Shown here in pieces: positions 16,655 to 22,813 of a stretch of DNA of 22,813 nt. The stretch's first letter is position 1, and each line of letters begins with the position of its first letter. The notes under the pieces are model-generated. The model did no database searches. It had not been told where the DNA came from and saw only the letters and a program-made list of their open reading frames with translations. A program made the translations under genes and the position numbers. This DNA is from an uncultured Rubrobacteraceae bacterium (lineage in GTDB: Bacteria; Actinomycetota; Rubrobacteria; Rubrobacterales; Rubrobacteraceae), in contig CADCUZ010000143.1 of the NCBI GenBank assembly GCA_902806015.1, positions 1 through 22,813 of the forward strand. Reading direction: 5' to 3'.

Positions 16655-16750
16655 CTCGGCCCGCCGTCTTCGGCGGCTTTCGGCATTTCACGACGCTCTA
16701 AACGAACTGGACCCAGAAGGGCGGGATGTTGAGCAATCGGACGTGACATC

Positions 16751-17518
16751 TTATTGGGCAAGGTAGCCCCCGTCCACCGGCAGGATCGCGCCGGTCACGA
16801 ACGAGGCCTCGTCGGAGGCGAGAAACAGGATCGCGCTCGCCACCTCGGAGGGCTCCCCGAGCCTCCCGATGGGGTGCGCCTCCTTCATGGGCGCCTTGTA
16901 CTCCTCCGGCAGCTGCGCGACGGCCTCGGTCGTTATGGTGCCGGGCGCCACGGCGTTCACGCGGATGCCGCGGGCGGCCCACTCGACGGCGAGGTGCTTG
17001 GTGATCCCGGACGCCACGAACTTCGCCGGCCCGTAGGTGGACTGCTCGGCCTGCCCGGCGAGCCCGCTTATGGACGAGAGGCACACTATGGAGCCGCCCG
17101 GGTTCTCCTGCTTGAGCATGGCCTCGACGGCGAACTTGCAGGTAAGGAACATCCCCCGCCCGTCCACGGCCATGACGTGGTCCCAGTCCTCTGGCGTGGC
17201 GTCAACGATGTTGTTCAGGGGGATGACCCCGGCGTTCGCCACGAGCACGTCCAACCGCCCGAAAGACTCGACCGCCGCGCCGACCATCCGCCTCGCGTCC
17301 TCCACGGCCGCCACGTCCCCGACGACCGCGACGACCTCGGCCCCCTCCCCTCCCAGCCGACCTTCTAGGCCTTTCAGATCGGCCTCCTCCACGTCGTTGA
17401 TGACGAGCCTCGCCCCTTCCCGGGCGAAGAGCTCGGCGGTCGCCCGGCCGATGCCCTTCGCGGCCCCCGTCACGACCGCGGACTTGCCGCCCAGCCTGTT
17501 TAACCCCGTCTGTGCCAC
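16751..17518 (-). CDS. SDR-family NAD(P)-dependent oxidoreductase
   Basis: A classical short-chain dehydrogenase of 255 residues. The cofactor site T17-GAAKGIG24 and the NAG motif (95-97) are present, and the catalytic S148/S149, Y162 and K166 (YGPAK) are intact. The Asn of the catalytic tetrad is replaced by Asp (AVDGRG, about 119), a substitution seen in some SDRs. The N-terminal Rossmann fold has an acidic residue after the second strand (INDVE), which favours NAD over NADP. It starts with GTG at 17518 behind AGGAGGAG. As the first enzyme gene after the DeoR regulator, it probably oxidises a polyol, aldehyde or acid-sugar intermediate feeding the kinase (inference). Its exact substrate is unknown. 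Confidence 0.92.
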   Translation of the reverse strand: MAQTGLNRLGGKSAVVTGAAKGIGRATAELFAREGARLVINDVEEADLKGLEGRLGGEGAEVVAVVGDVAAVEDARRMVGAAVESFGRLDVLVANAGVIPLNNIVDATPEDWDHVMAVDGRGMFLTCKFAVEAMLKQENPGGSIVCLSSISGLAGQAEQSTYGPAKFVASGITKHLAVEWAARGIRVNAVAPGTITTEAVAQLPEEYKAPMKEAHPIGRLGEPSEVASAILFLASDEASFVTGAILPVDGGYLAQ

Positions 17519-17553
17519 GCTCTCCTCCTGTCCCTACGCATTTTGGGACTTTT

Positions 17554-18332
17554 TCACGCCAGATGCACCCTCACCCCGCAGGAGCAGGCGGCCTCCAGGG
17601 CCTCGGGCGGCGCCGCATCGTCCGTGATCAGGTCGTCGAGCCGGTCCATGCGGGCGACCTCGAAAAAGGACGGCGGGCGGAACTTGCTGTGGTCGGCGAG
17701 CAGAACAACGCGGTGGGCGGCCCGCATCATGGCCCGCTTGGCCTCGACGACCTCCAGGCTCGACGCGCTCAGGACGTCGCCGGTCACGGCGTGGATGCCC
17801 ACGAAGGCGACATCGACGTGCAGGCCGTTCAGGAAGGCTTGCGTGTAGGAGCCGAGCAGGGTGAAAGAACCGTCCCGTATCTCGCCGCCGGGCACCACCA
17901 CAGACGCGCCGGCGCCTCGGCCAGCACGGAGGCCACCCCGACGTCGTTGGTGACCGCCACCCCCAGGTTCCGCCGGTCCAGCGCCTCGGCCGCGGCGAGC
18001 ACCGTCGAGGAGGAGTCGAAGACGACGCTCTGCCCCGCGCCAAGCAACGTCGCGGCGTAGTCCCCGATCCTCTTTTTCTCTTCGGGGTTGTGCCGGCGCC
18101 GGTCCTCGAACCGGTGCTCGAAGGCCGTGCCCTCGGCCGTCACGGCGCCGCCGTGGGACCGCCGCACCGCCCCCTCCCGGTCCAGCTCGTCCAGGTCCCT
18201 GCGCACCGTCGAGCCCGAGACGCCCAGGGCGTCCGCGATCTCCGCGATCGACGCCCCACCCCGCCGCCCCAACAAAGCCCGGATCTCCGTGCGCCGCTGC
18301 GCGGGTATCTTGCGCTCCGGGCCCCTTCCCAT
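17554..18332 (-). pseudogene. DeoR-family transcription regulator interrupted by one frameshift
   Basis: The product would be about 259 residues, normal for a DeoR repressor of sugar catabolism. The first frame, from the ATG at 18332, gives the N-terminal helix-turn-helix (IAEIADALGVSGSTVRRDL) and half of the sensor domain (DSSSTVLAAAEAL). It then runs off-frame near 17909-17912 and stops at 17829. The rest of the sensor domain, from SVVVPGGEIRDGSFTLLG to ADHSKFRPPSF and the stop at 17554, lies in another frame. Restoring a single G (CCGGCGCG to CCGGGCGCG) yields a continuous family-like protein. It may be a sequencing error, a recent mutation that would derepress the operon, or, less likely, programmed frameshifting. 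It precedes the SDR gene by 35 bases and is divergent from the transporter gene. Confidence 0.85.
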
Positions 18333-18370
18333 CCACCCTTCTTGCTACGTCCCCTACTTTAGGATGCGGC

Positions 18371-18400
18371 AGCTTACCATGGGGTTCCGGATACGGTCAA
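18371..18400 (-). promoter_or_regulatory. Candidate promoter of the acid-sugar operon
   Basis: On the minus strand, TTGACC (18400-18395) and TAAGCT (18376-18371) are separated by 18 bases, with a TGG extension before the -10. A small inverted repeat CCTA-CTT-TAGG at 18353-18363 lies just downstream, between promoter and ATG, and could be an operator for the DeoR protein. Confidence 0.4.
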
Positions 18401-18565
18401 AAATCCCACGGTGCGCCCGTTGCCCTTTCGCGGCGGAGCAATGTTCGGTAGGATGTAGGCGGCTTTATAGGAGGAGCCAAAGGAGAGTGGGCAGGGAAAA
18501 ATCGTCTCGTCGGCACGGCGGGCGTTGGCGTACGTGGCCACCAGGGAAAGGGAGGGCACAGGGAC

Positions 18566-20293
18566 ATGGGTAGAGGGAGAGATTCGGACCCGAACAGGCC
18601 CGTAGAACCCGATGAGGCACGGGCGCACGGCAACGACCCGGACGCCGTCGAGATGCACGACGGCGGAGAGCGGGGGTCCGCTGAGGGCGGACCGCGCAGG
18701 GTCGGCGAGGTACGCAATGAGCGGGAAGGAACGGGCGCCCACGGAAGGACCGAGGGCGACGAGCACCTAACGGACCGCGACGCCGAGGCAAACCGGGCGA
18801 CGTCTGACGCCGGCCGGGACGCAGGAGCGGCGGGCGGGGCGGACGCCCAGGAAGGCTGGAACGTCCCGTCCGGGGTCCTGCCACCCATAGGATCCCGGGA
18901 TCTGCCGGAGCCGTTGCCGCTGGGCAAGCTTGTGGGGGCGAGCGTGGTCATCCTCGCCACGGCGCTCGGGTCGGGCGAGTTCATAATCTGGCCGTACATC
19001 ACCACGCAGATAGGGATAGCGTTCCTGTGGCTCGCTGCGGTCGGGTTCGGGATGCAGTTCATCCTGAACATGGAGATCGAGCGCTACACCCTGGCCACCG
19101 GCGAGACGGCGGTCACGGGCTTCACCCGCTTTTGGAAGCCTTGGGGGATAATCTTTGTGTTGGGCGCCGTCTTACCGAACGCCTTCCCCGGGTGGGCCAC
19201 CGGCGGGGCCACGATGATCAATTACATGGGCCTCGTCGGCGAGGGGGCCATCCCCGTAATCGCCTCCATAGTCCTCGTCGCCACGGCGCTGGCGCTGACC
19301 CTGTCGCCGGTGGTCTACCAGGCCCTGGAGAAGATCCAGATGGTGCTGGTCGGCATCATCATGCTCTTCCTGATAGTCGGCGTATTCGTCGCCACCGAGC
19401 TAGGGGCCTGGGCGAGCATCGTCACGCGGGCCCCAGGGAGCATCCCTGGACTCCCCGGGGCCATCGCTGCGCTCGGGGCCGCGACGTTCCTGGGCGCCAT
19501 AGCCTTCGCAGGGGCGGGCGGGGCCAACAACCTCACCCAGAGCAACTACATCCGCGACAAGGGCCTTGGGATGGGCGGGCTTATGCCCAAGGTCGTCTCC
19601 CCGATAACCGGCGAGGAGCAGGCGGCCCCGTCCCTCGGGTACACCTTCCCCGTGAACGAGGAGAACATGCGCCGCTGGAGGGGCTGGTGGAGGGTGGCCA
19701 ACCAGGAGCACCTCATCACCTTCCTGGGCCTCGGCCTTTTCACGCTAATCATGCTCTCGGTTCTCGTCTGGTCGACCGTAGGCGGCGGAATTGGCGGCGT
19801 TGAGGCGGACCTCACGTTTATCGACAGAGAGGCCGAGGTTCTCGGCAACCAGATAGGGGGCTGGTTCAGGCTCTTCTTCCTCTTTGCCGGCATGGTGGTC
19901 CTCTTCTCGACCAGCATAGGCATCATGGACTACGTCAGCAGGCTCAGCGCCTCGGAGCTAAAGGTTAGCTTCTTCTCCAACAGCCAAACGATAACCGAGA
20001 GCCGCGTCTACTTCGCGTTCGTGTGGATCATCGCCGTCGCGGGCTCGCTGATCCTCCTGGCCGGCCTCGATGCCCCGCTCGTGCTGCTGATCATCTCCGC
20101 CTCGGGCGGCGGGGTCGTGATGTTCTTCTACTCGGGGATGCTCATCCTGCTGAACACCCGGGTCCTCCCCGATCCCATCAAGCTCAAGGGCTGGCGGCTG
20201 GTGCTGATGTGGATAACCTTCGCCATCTTCGCCGTCCTCTCGCTTTACCTGGTCTACTACCAGATCGCGTCCAACTTCTTTGGAGTAGAGTAG
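18566..20293 (+). CDS. Nramp-fold transporter lacking the canonical metal-binding motifs
   Basis: A membrane transporter of 575 residues. Residues 1-100 are a hydrophilic, probably disordered cytoplasmic tail. About 11-12 helices follow from residue 120, in the order typical of Nramp (LeuT fold). The TM1 unwound region that reads DPGN in metal-transporting Nramps is here G135-S-G-E-F, and the TM6 MPH motif is replaced by AGAGGANNLTQSNY (about 315-328). Mn/Fe transport is therefore unlikely, although automatic annotation would call it a divalent metal transporter. It is divergent from the DeoR/acid-sugar operon, which suggests organic-acid uptake (inference). A GGAGGG lies about nine bases before the ATG at 18566. 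A weak TAGGAT -10 at 18449-18454 is the only promoter hint. Confidence 0.82.
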   Translation: MGRGRDSDPNRPVEPDEARAHGNDPDAVEMHDGGERGSAEGGPRRVGEVRNEREGTGAHGRTEGDEHLTDRDAEANRATSDAGRDAGAAGGADAQEGWNVPSGVLPPIGSRDLPEPLPLGKLVGASVVILATALGSGEFIIWPYITTQIGIAFLWLAAVGFGMQFILNMEIERYTLATGETAVTGFTRFWKPWGIIFVLGAVLPNAFPGWATGGATMINYMGLVGEGAIPVIASIVLVATALALTLSPVVYQALEKIQMVLVGIIMLFLIVGVFVATELGAWASIVTRAPGSIPGLPGAIAALGAATFLGAIAFAGAGGANNLTQSNYIRDKGLGMGGLMPKVVSPITGEEQAAPSLGYTFPVNEENMRRWRGWWRVANQEHLITFLGLGLFTLIMLSVLVWSTVGGGIGGVEADLTFIDREAEVLGNQIGGWFRLFFLFAGMVVLFSTSIGIMDYVSRLSASELKVSFFSNSQTITESRVYFAFVWIIAVAGSLILLAGLDAPLVLLIISASGGGVVMFFYSGMLILLNTRVLPDPIKLKGWRLVLMWITFAIFAVLSLYLVYYQIASNFFGVE

Positions 20294-20361
20294 TAGAGAG
20301 TAGGGGGATAGGTTTATAGCGGCGGGACGGTGAGAGCCGCTAACGAGGGCGCGCGGCCAGG

Positions 20362-20451
20362 GTGAAACGGCTCTGGCTGCGCTTCCTCGCGTTCACCGTG
20401 ATCTTTATGGTCCTGATGACGATGGCCTACCTGATAGGCTTGCTGGATTAA
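20362..20451 (+). CDS. Putative 29-residue single-helix membrane peptide
   Basis: A short frame starting with GTG encodes a basic start (MKRLWLRF), one hydrophobic helix of about 18 residues with several Met (FTVIFMVLMTMAYLIGLL) and a final Asp. It lies 68 bases after the transporter and 69 bases before the stress-protein gene, on the same strand. Ribosome binding is weak (GAGGG 13 bases upstream). Small membrane subunits are known for other LeuT-fold transporters, such as MetS of the MetPS methionine system, and for KdpF, so an accessory peptide of the transporter is plausible. Length alone makes a chance frame possible. Confidence 0.45.
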   Translation: MKRLWLRFLAFTVIFMVLMTMAYLIGLLD

Positions 20452-20492
20452 CGCACCGACCGGTCGGTGCGTCCGGGATGACCCGGACGCAC
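20451..20492. repeat. Two overlapping perfect inverted repeats before the stress-protein gene
   Basis: The first is a 22-bp perfect palindrome at 20451-20472 (arms ACGCACCGACC and GGTCGGTGCGT). The second has an 11-bp stem, GTGCGTCCGGG (20467-20477) with CCCGGACGCAC (20482-20492), around the loop ATGA. They share bases 20467-20472, so as RNA hairpins they are mutually exclusive. No T-run follows. As DNA, the first resembles TetR-type operators (ACCGACCGGTCGGT core). Confidence 0.7.
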
Positions 20493-20520
20493 GAGGGCAA
20501 GAACGAATAGGAGGTTCTCG

Positions 20521-20970
20521 ATGAGCGTCTTTCCGACGAAGATCCTGCTGGCCACCGACGGCTCGGACGAGGCGGCCATGGCCGCCGAGGCGGCCGTCGA
20601 GCTCTCGAAGCAGAGCGGCTCGGAAGTGCACGTGGCCTACGTGTTGCCGGCGCCAGCGCAACTTATAGGCCACCACCTCTACTCGAGCGAGATGCGGGAG
20701 TCCCTCATCGGGGGGGCCGAGAGGGAGGCCGAGAGGTTCCTAAAGGAAAGGGCGGAGCAGCTCGGGGCGGACGGCGGGAAGGTGGCGGAGACCCACCTGA
20801 GAAGCGGGGAGCCGGACAAGGAGATCCTCCGCCTGGCCGAGGATCTCGACGCGGGGCTGATAGTAATCGGCAGCCGGGGGCTGGGCGCGGTAAGCAGGGC
20901 GCTGATGGGCAGCGTCTCCGAATCCGTCGTTCGGCACGCCCACTGCCCCGTCTTCGTGGTGCGAAATTAG
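20521..20970 (+). CDS. Universal stress protein (UspA family, ATP-binding type)
   Basis: A single-domain UspA protein of 149 residues. The N-terminal KILLATDGSDEA strand with its conserved Asp and the C-terminal ATP-binding signature (VIGSRGLGAVSRALMGSVS, the G-x2-G-x9-G-S pattern) are both intact, so it should bind ATP. Such proteins are cytoplasmic, usually dimeric, and are often encoded beside transporters, where they may tune activity. It has a strong AGGAGG ribosome binding site about seven bases before the ATG. The overlapping inverted repeats directly upstream suggest regulation separate from the transporter. Confidence 0.93.
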   Translation: MSVFPTKILLATDGSDEAAMAAEAAVELSKQSGSEVHVAYVLPAPAQLIGHHLYSSEMRESLIGGAEREAERFLKERAEQLGADGGKVAETHLRSGEPDKEILRLAEDLDAGLIVIGSRGLGAVSRALMGSVSESVVRHAHCPVFVVRN

Positions 20971-21007
20971 GAGCACTGCTTCCACAGGCCCGACCCGGGT
21001 GAGGGCC

Positions 21008-21275
21008 CTACAGGACCCTACCAGTAGCCCCGGCCTTGGTGTGCCTTTTGGCCCACTCTGCCGAAGGGGCGTGCTCACTGGCGGCTATGCCGTTTCTGGC
21101 GCAGGCTTCCCTCACACTGTCGACGGCCTCAGCCAGTCCGTCCTCCGCCGGCACACCGAGGGCGAGAGGTAGATCCAAGGAGAGCGCCGGGTCGGACGGG
21201 CCGACATAGACGCTATCGGGGTCCGGCCTCGCGGCGATCTCGTCCGCCCTTTCGAGCGTGCCGTTTCCGCATTAC
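21008..21275 (-). pseudogene. HpcH/HpaI-type aldolase, C-terminal fragment
   Basis: From 21259 to a TAG at 21008 the minus strand encodes 83 residues matching the last third of HpcH/HpaI aldolases (GarL, HpcH). TLERADEIAARPD is followed by SVYVGPSDPALSL with the metal-binding Asp of the GPSD motif, then EAVDSVREACARNG, then APSAEWAKRHTKAGA. There is no start codon and the N-terminal two thirds are missing. A few more codons (NAETA) fit in another frame just upstream, suggesting one further frameshift near 21259. The C-terminal end also departs from the family after KAGA. The remnant directly abuts the 3' end of the recombinase remnant. These aldolases cleave 2-oxo acid sugars, which fits the nearby acid-sugar genes. 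Confidence 0.72.
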
Positions 21276-21290
21276 TAAGGCCGATGGGAC

Positions 21291-22320
21291 CTGCGAGTGC
21301 TCCGCTGACCTCTAAGGCACCGTCCATGTGTGCGATCGTCTTGACCTTGAGCATTTTGTAAACTTGGTAACGTCCCTCGCGCGTGAGGCTATCTAGGGCC
21401 CTAGGAGCCATGCCGGTGTAGGATTCAGCGGAGGGCGTCCTTGTCGCGTTCCGGCGCTTCTACGCGTTCCTGATGGCCCCGTAGCGCAGTACGCTCCCGC
21501 TCGACGGTTTCGCGGGTCTCGAGCAACTCTGCAAGTGCTTCGTACGACTCTTCGTCGCTCATAAGCCCCTCGGCGGCGAGTCTATGGTAACCGCGGCGCT
21601 CTTGGTCCACCTCAATTAGCTTTTCCAACCACACCTTCGTTTCATGGTGGGGGGCTCCGTGCAGCCTGTCGCGTTCGAGCTCTACCATCCGCTCTAGGTC
21701 GGCGCGCAGCTGCTCCGGGTTCGTCAGGAGGCCGCAGACTAGCTCCCACACCCCCGGATCCGTCCTGTCGGCCCGCCAGTTCTTCGGCTGGGGGCATGCC
21801 TCTCTATCGCGCAGGCGCTTGGGGCAGCGGTAGTAGTGGTTGAATCGCTTGCTGCCGTGGGACGAGATGCTGTTGGTCATCATGGCGTAACCGCAGCCGC
21901 CGCAGCGAAGGATGCCGCCGGAGAGTTCCCAAAACCGGTGGCCGGCAGAAGAGGGGCGGTTCTCCTTGCTCGCCTCCCGTGCTGCGTCCACCCACTCGCG
22001 CGGCACGCCGGGGTCCGGCACAGGAACGGCTACCCACTCCTCGCGGGGCTTGGGTGTGGACTCGAACCGCCTCACGTATTCCTTACCGTTCCGCCCAATG
22101 GCGGACACTTGCTTTATTCTCGACCGGCCGCGGTTGCACCGCCACACGCCGTAGAGCTTTAACCGCGATCCAGACGGGCGGCGACTTCTGACGCGACCAG
22201 CGCCGTAATCTCCTCGTAGGTGTGTGGTCTGTAGGCGTGGCCCTTTATTATGCTGTCGCGGATGGTCGAGGTACCCCATCGCCCCGATTTGCTCCACGAC
22301 CCGCCCGACTCTGTTACAGG
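21291..22320 (-). pseudogene. Large serine recombinase, N-terminally truncated and frameshifted remnant
   Basis: The sequence covers the recombinase and zinc-ribbon domains of a large serine integrase but not the catalytic resolvase domain. Segment 1 (about 22320-22165) reads GGSWSKSGRWGTSTIRDSII and AYRPHTYEEITALVASEVAAR. Near 22160-22172 the frame shifts and continues with LYGVWRCNRGRSRIKQVS, EEWVAVPVPDPGVPREWVD, GHRFWELSGGILRCGGCGYAM and YYRCPKR (zinc ribbon, C-x2-C repeated), then a long coiled coil. A second frameshift near 21427-21432 leads to ESYTGMAPRALDSLTREGRYQV, YKMLKVK and EVSGAL, the usual C-terminus. The protein is non-functional as it stands. It marks a decayed integrated element. 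Confidence 0.85.
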
Positions 22321-22352
22321 ACAAGAGCGACGACCGCGCAAGGAGGCGCACG

Positions 22353-22616
22353 GTGCTCGAGCAAGGCAAGAAGCCACACGGGCGCATACCCACGCACATA
22401 GTACTCGTCGCTTTAGAAGTGCTTCTCGATCTAGGGGCGATGGGAGGTGGCTGGGCATTGCTGACCGGTGTCATTAAGTTCCCACTGGAATGGCTGCGCG
22501 ACCCTCCGTCCAGCACTTACGCTATCCTCGGCCTCGCGCTGCTTGTACTGGTAGGAGGCGGTAGCCTGGTGGCCACGATGCTTATGGTGGTCAGCGCGGG
22601 CGGGACGCACCTCTGA
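22353..22616 (+). CDS. Small two-helix membrane protein, unknown function
   Basis: An 87-residue protein starting with GTG behind a strong AAGGAGG ribosome binding site. Two hydrophobic helices (about 15-36 and 58-82) flank a short loop with PLEWLRDPPSSTYAI. The loop pattern (GGG...PLEWL...YxIxGL) resembles small hypothetical membrane proteins found in many actinobacteria; no function is known. Its last 26 bases overlap the 3' end of nhaA on the opposite strand. It begins directly after the 5' edge of the recombinase remnant, which may have truncated its original promoter region. A TATTAT near 22244 is a possible but weak -10. Confidence 0.65.
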   Translation: MLEQGKKPHGRIPTHIVLVALEVLLDLGAMGGGWALLTGVIKFPLEWLRDPPSSTYAILGLALLVLVGGGSLVATMLMVVSAGGTHL

Positions 22617-22813
22617 GTATCGTCCAACCCACCACCCCCGCGATCACCGAGGCGGCCAGGATGCCCAGCTTGGCCGTCTCCACCAGCGAGCCGTCCGAGA
22701 AGGCCAGGTCGGAGATAAAAAGCGACATCGTGAAGCCTATACCTGCCAGCCAGCTCGCCCCGTAGACCTGGCGCCAGCCGATCCCGGCCGGCAGTTCGGA
22801 GGCGCCGCTCTTT
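22591..22813 (-). CDS. nhaA: Na+/H+ antiporter NhaA, C-terminal part
   Basis: Partial gene: the last 74 codons are in the window and the 5' end lies beyond it. The sequence WRQVYGASWLAGIGFTMSLF, then ISDLAF, then ETAKLGILAASVIAGVVGW is the conserved last two helices of NhaA. This inner-membrane antiporter exchanges two protons for one sodium ion in pH and salt homeostasis. The TGA at 22593-22591 lies inside the 3' end of the convergent two-helix protein gene. Confidence 0.9.
   Translation of the reverse strand, partial: KSGASELPAGIGWRQVYGASWLAGIGFTMSLFISDLAFSDGSLVETAKLGILAASVIAGVVGWTILRGASRPR

Noticed and set aside
15462..16691. Apparent long N-terminal extension of the PdxA frame (742 codons in total)
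   Set aside because: The upstream part overlaps the well-supported kinase gene in another frame and is an Arg/Gly/Pro-rich shadow. The GTG at 15461 begins the family-like sequence.
20467..20492. Rho-independent terminator after the transporter gene
   Set aside because: The stem is perfect and GC-rich, but no T-run follows and it overlaps a second palindrome, so it was reported as a regulatory inverted repeat instead.
21112..21260. Continuation of the recombinase frame to a stop at 21112
   Set aside because: After EVSGAL the frame loses recombinase similarity, while another minus frame matches HpcH aldolase through this stretch.

Overview
The window is high-GC DNA with dense coding, frequent GTG/TTG starts and short or absent 5' leaders. 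The gene content and the style of the proteins suggest a deep-branching actinobacterium of the Rubrobacter type. This is an inference from protein style; no rRNA or other marker gene lies in the window. No tRNA, rRNA or CRISPR array was seen, and no gene-free stretch exceeds about 300 bases.

Left part (1-5.3 kb). On the minus strand lies the 5' part of a secreted coiled-coil protein (PcsB/NlpC-P60 type, cut by the window edge). It is followed by a minus-strand operon of an AI-2E family permease, a CDP-alcohol phosphatidyltransferase and a small protein resembling a catalytically dead uracil-DNA-glycosylase fold. Divergent from the permease, a near-consensus promoter drives an almost leaderless membrane-anchored protein with a degenerate M23/LytM domain, followed by an M50 site-2 protease.

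Middle part (5.3-12.2 kb, all minus strand). It holds an OmpR-type response regulator and its PAS/HAMP histidine kinase, a DEDDh exonuclease fused to a UvrC-like GIY-YIG/UVR nuclease, an unrecognised protein with three helix-hairpin-helix motifs just upstream of that nuclease, and MoeA.

Acid-sugar locus (12.4-20.5 kb). A tightly packed minus-strand operon reads: DeoR regulator (broken by one frameshift), SDR dehydrogenase, DUF1537/OtnK-type four-carbon acid sugar kinase, PdxA2-type 4-phosphate dehydrogenase, LarA-like nickel-pincer isomerase, and cyclase-family metallohydrolase. The kinase plus PdxA2 pair is the known D-threonate/D-erythronate route to dihydroxyacetone phosphate. The LarA-like enzyme may supply a C2 epimerisation that funnels one acid into the other. 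Divergently transcribed is an Nramp-fold transporter that lacks the metal-binding motifs, then an unannotated 29-residue single-helix ORF, two overlapping perfect inverted repeats and a universal stress protein. I infer that the transporter brings in the operon's substrate.

Right part (21-22.8 kb). This is a scar: the C-terminal piece of an HpcH/HpaI-type aldolase gene abuts the 3' end of a decayed large serine recombinase (N-terminal domain lost, at least two frameshifts). Beyond it are a small two-helix membrane protein and the C-terminus of NhaA, whose 3' ends overlap tail to tail.
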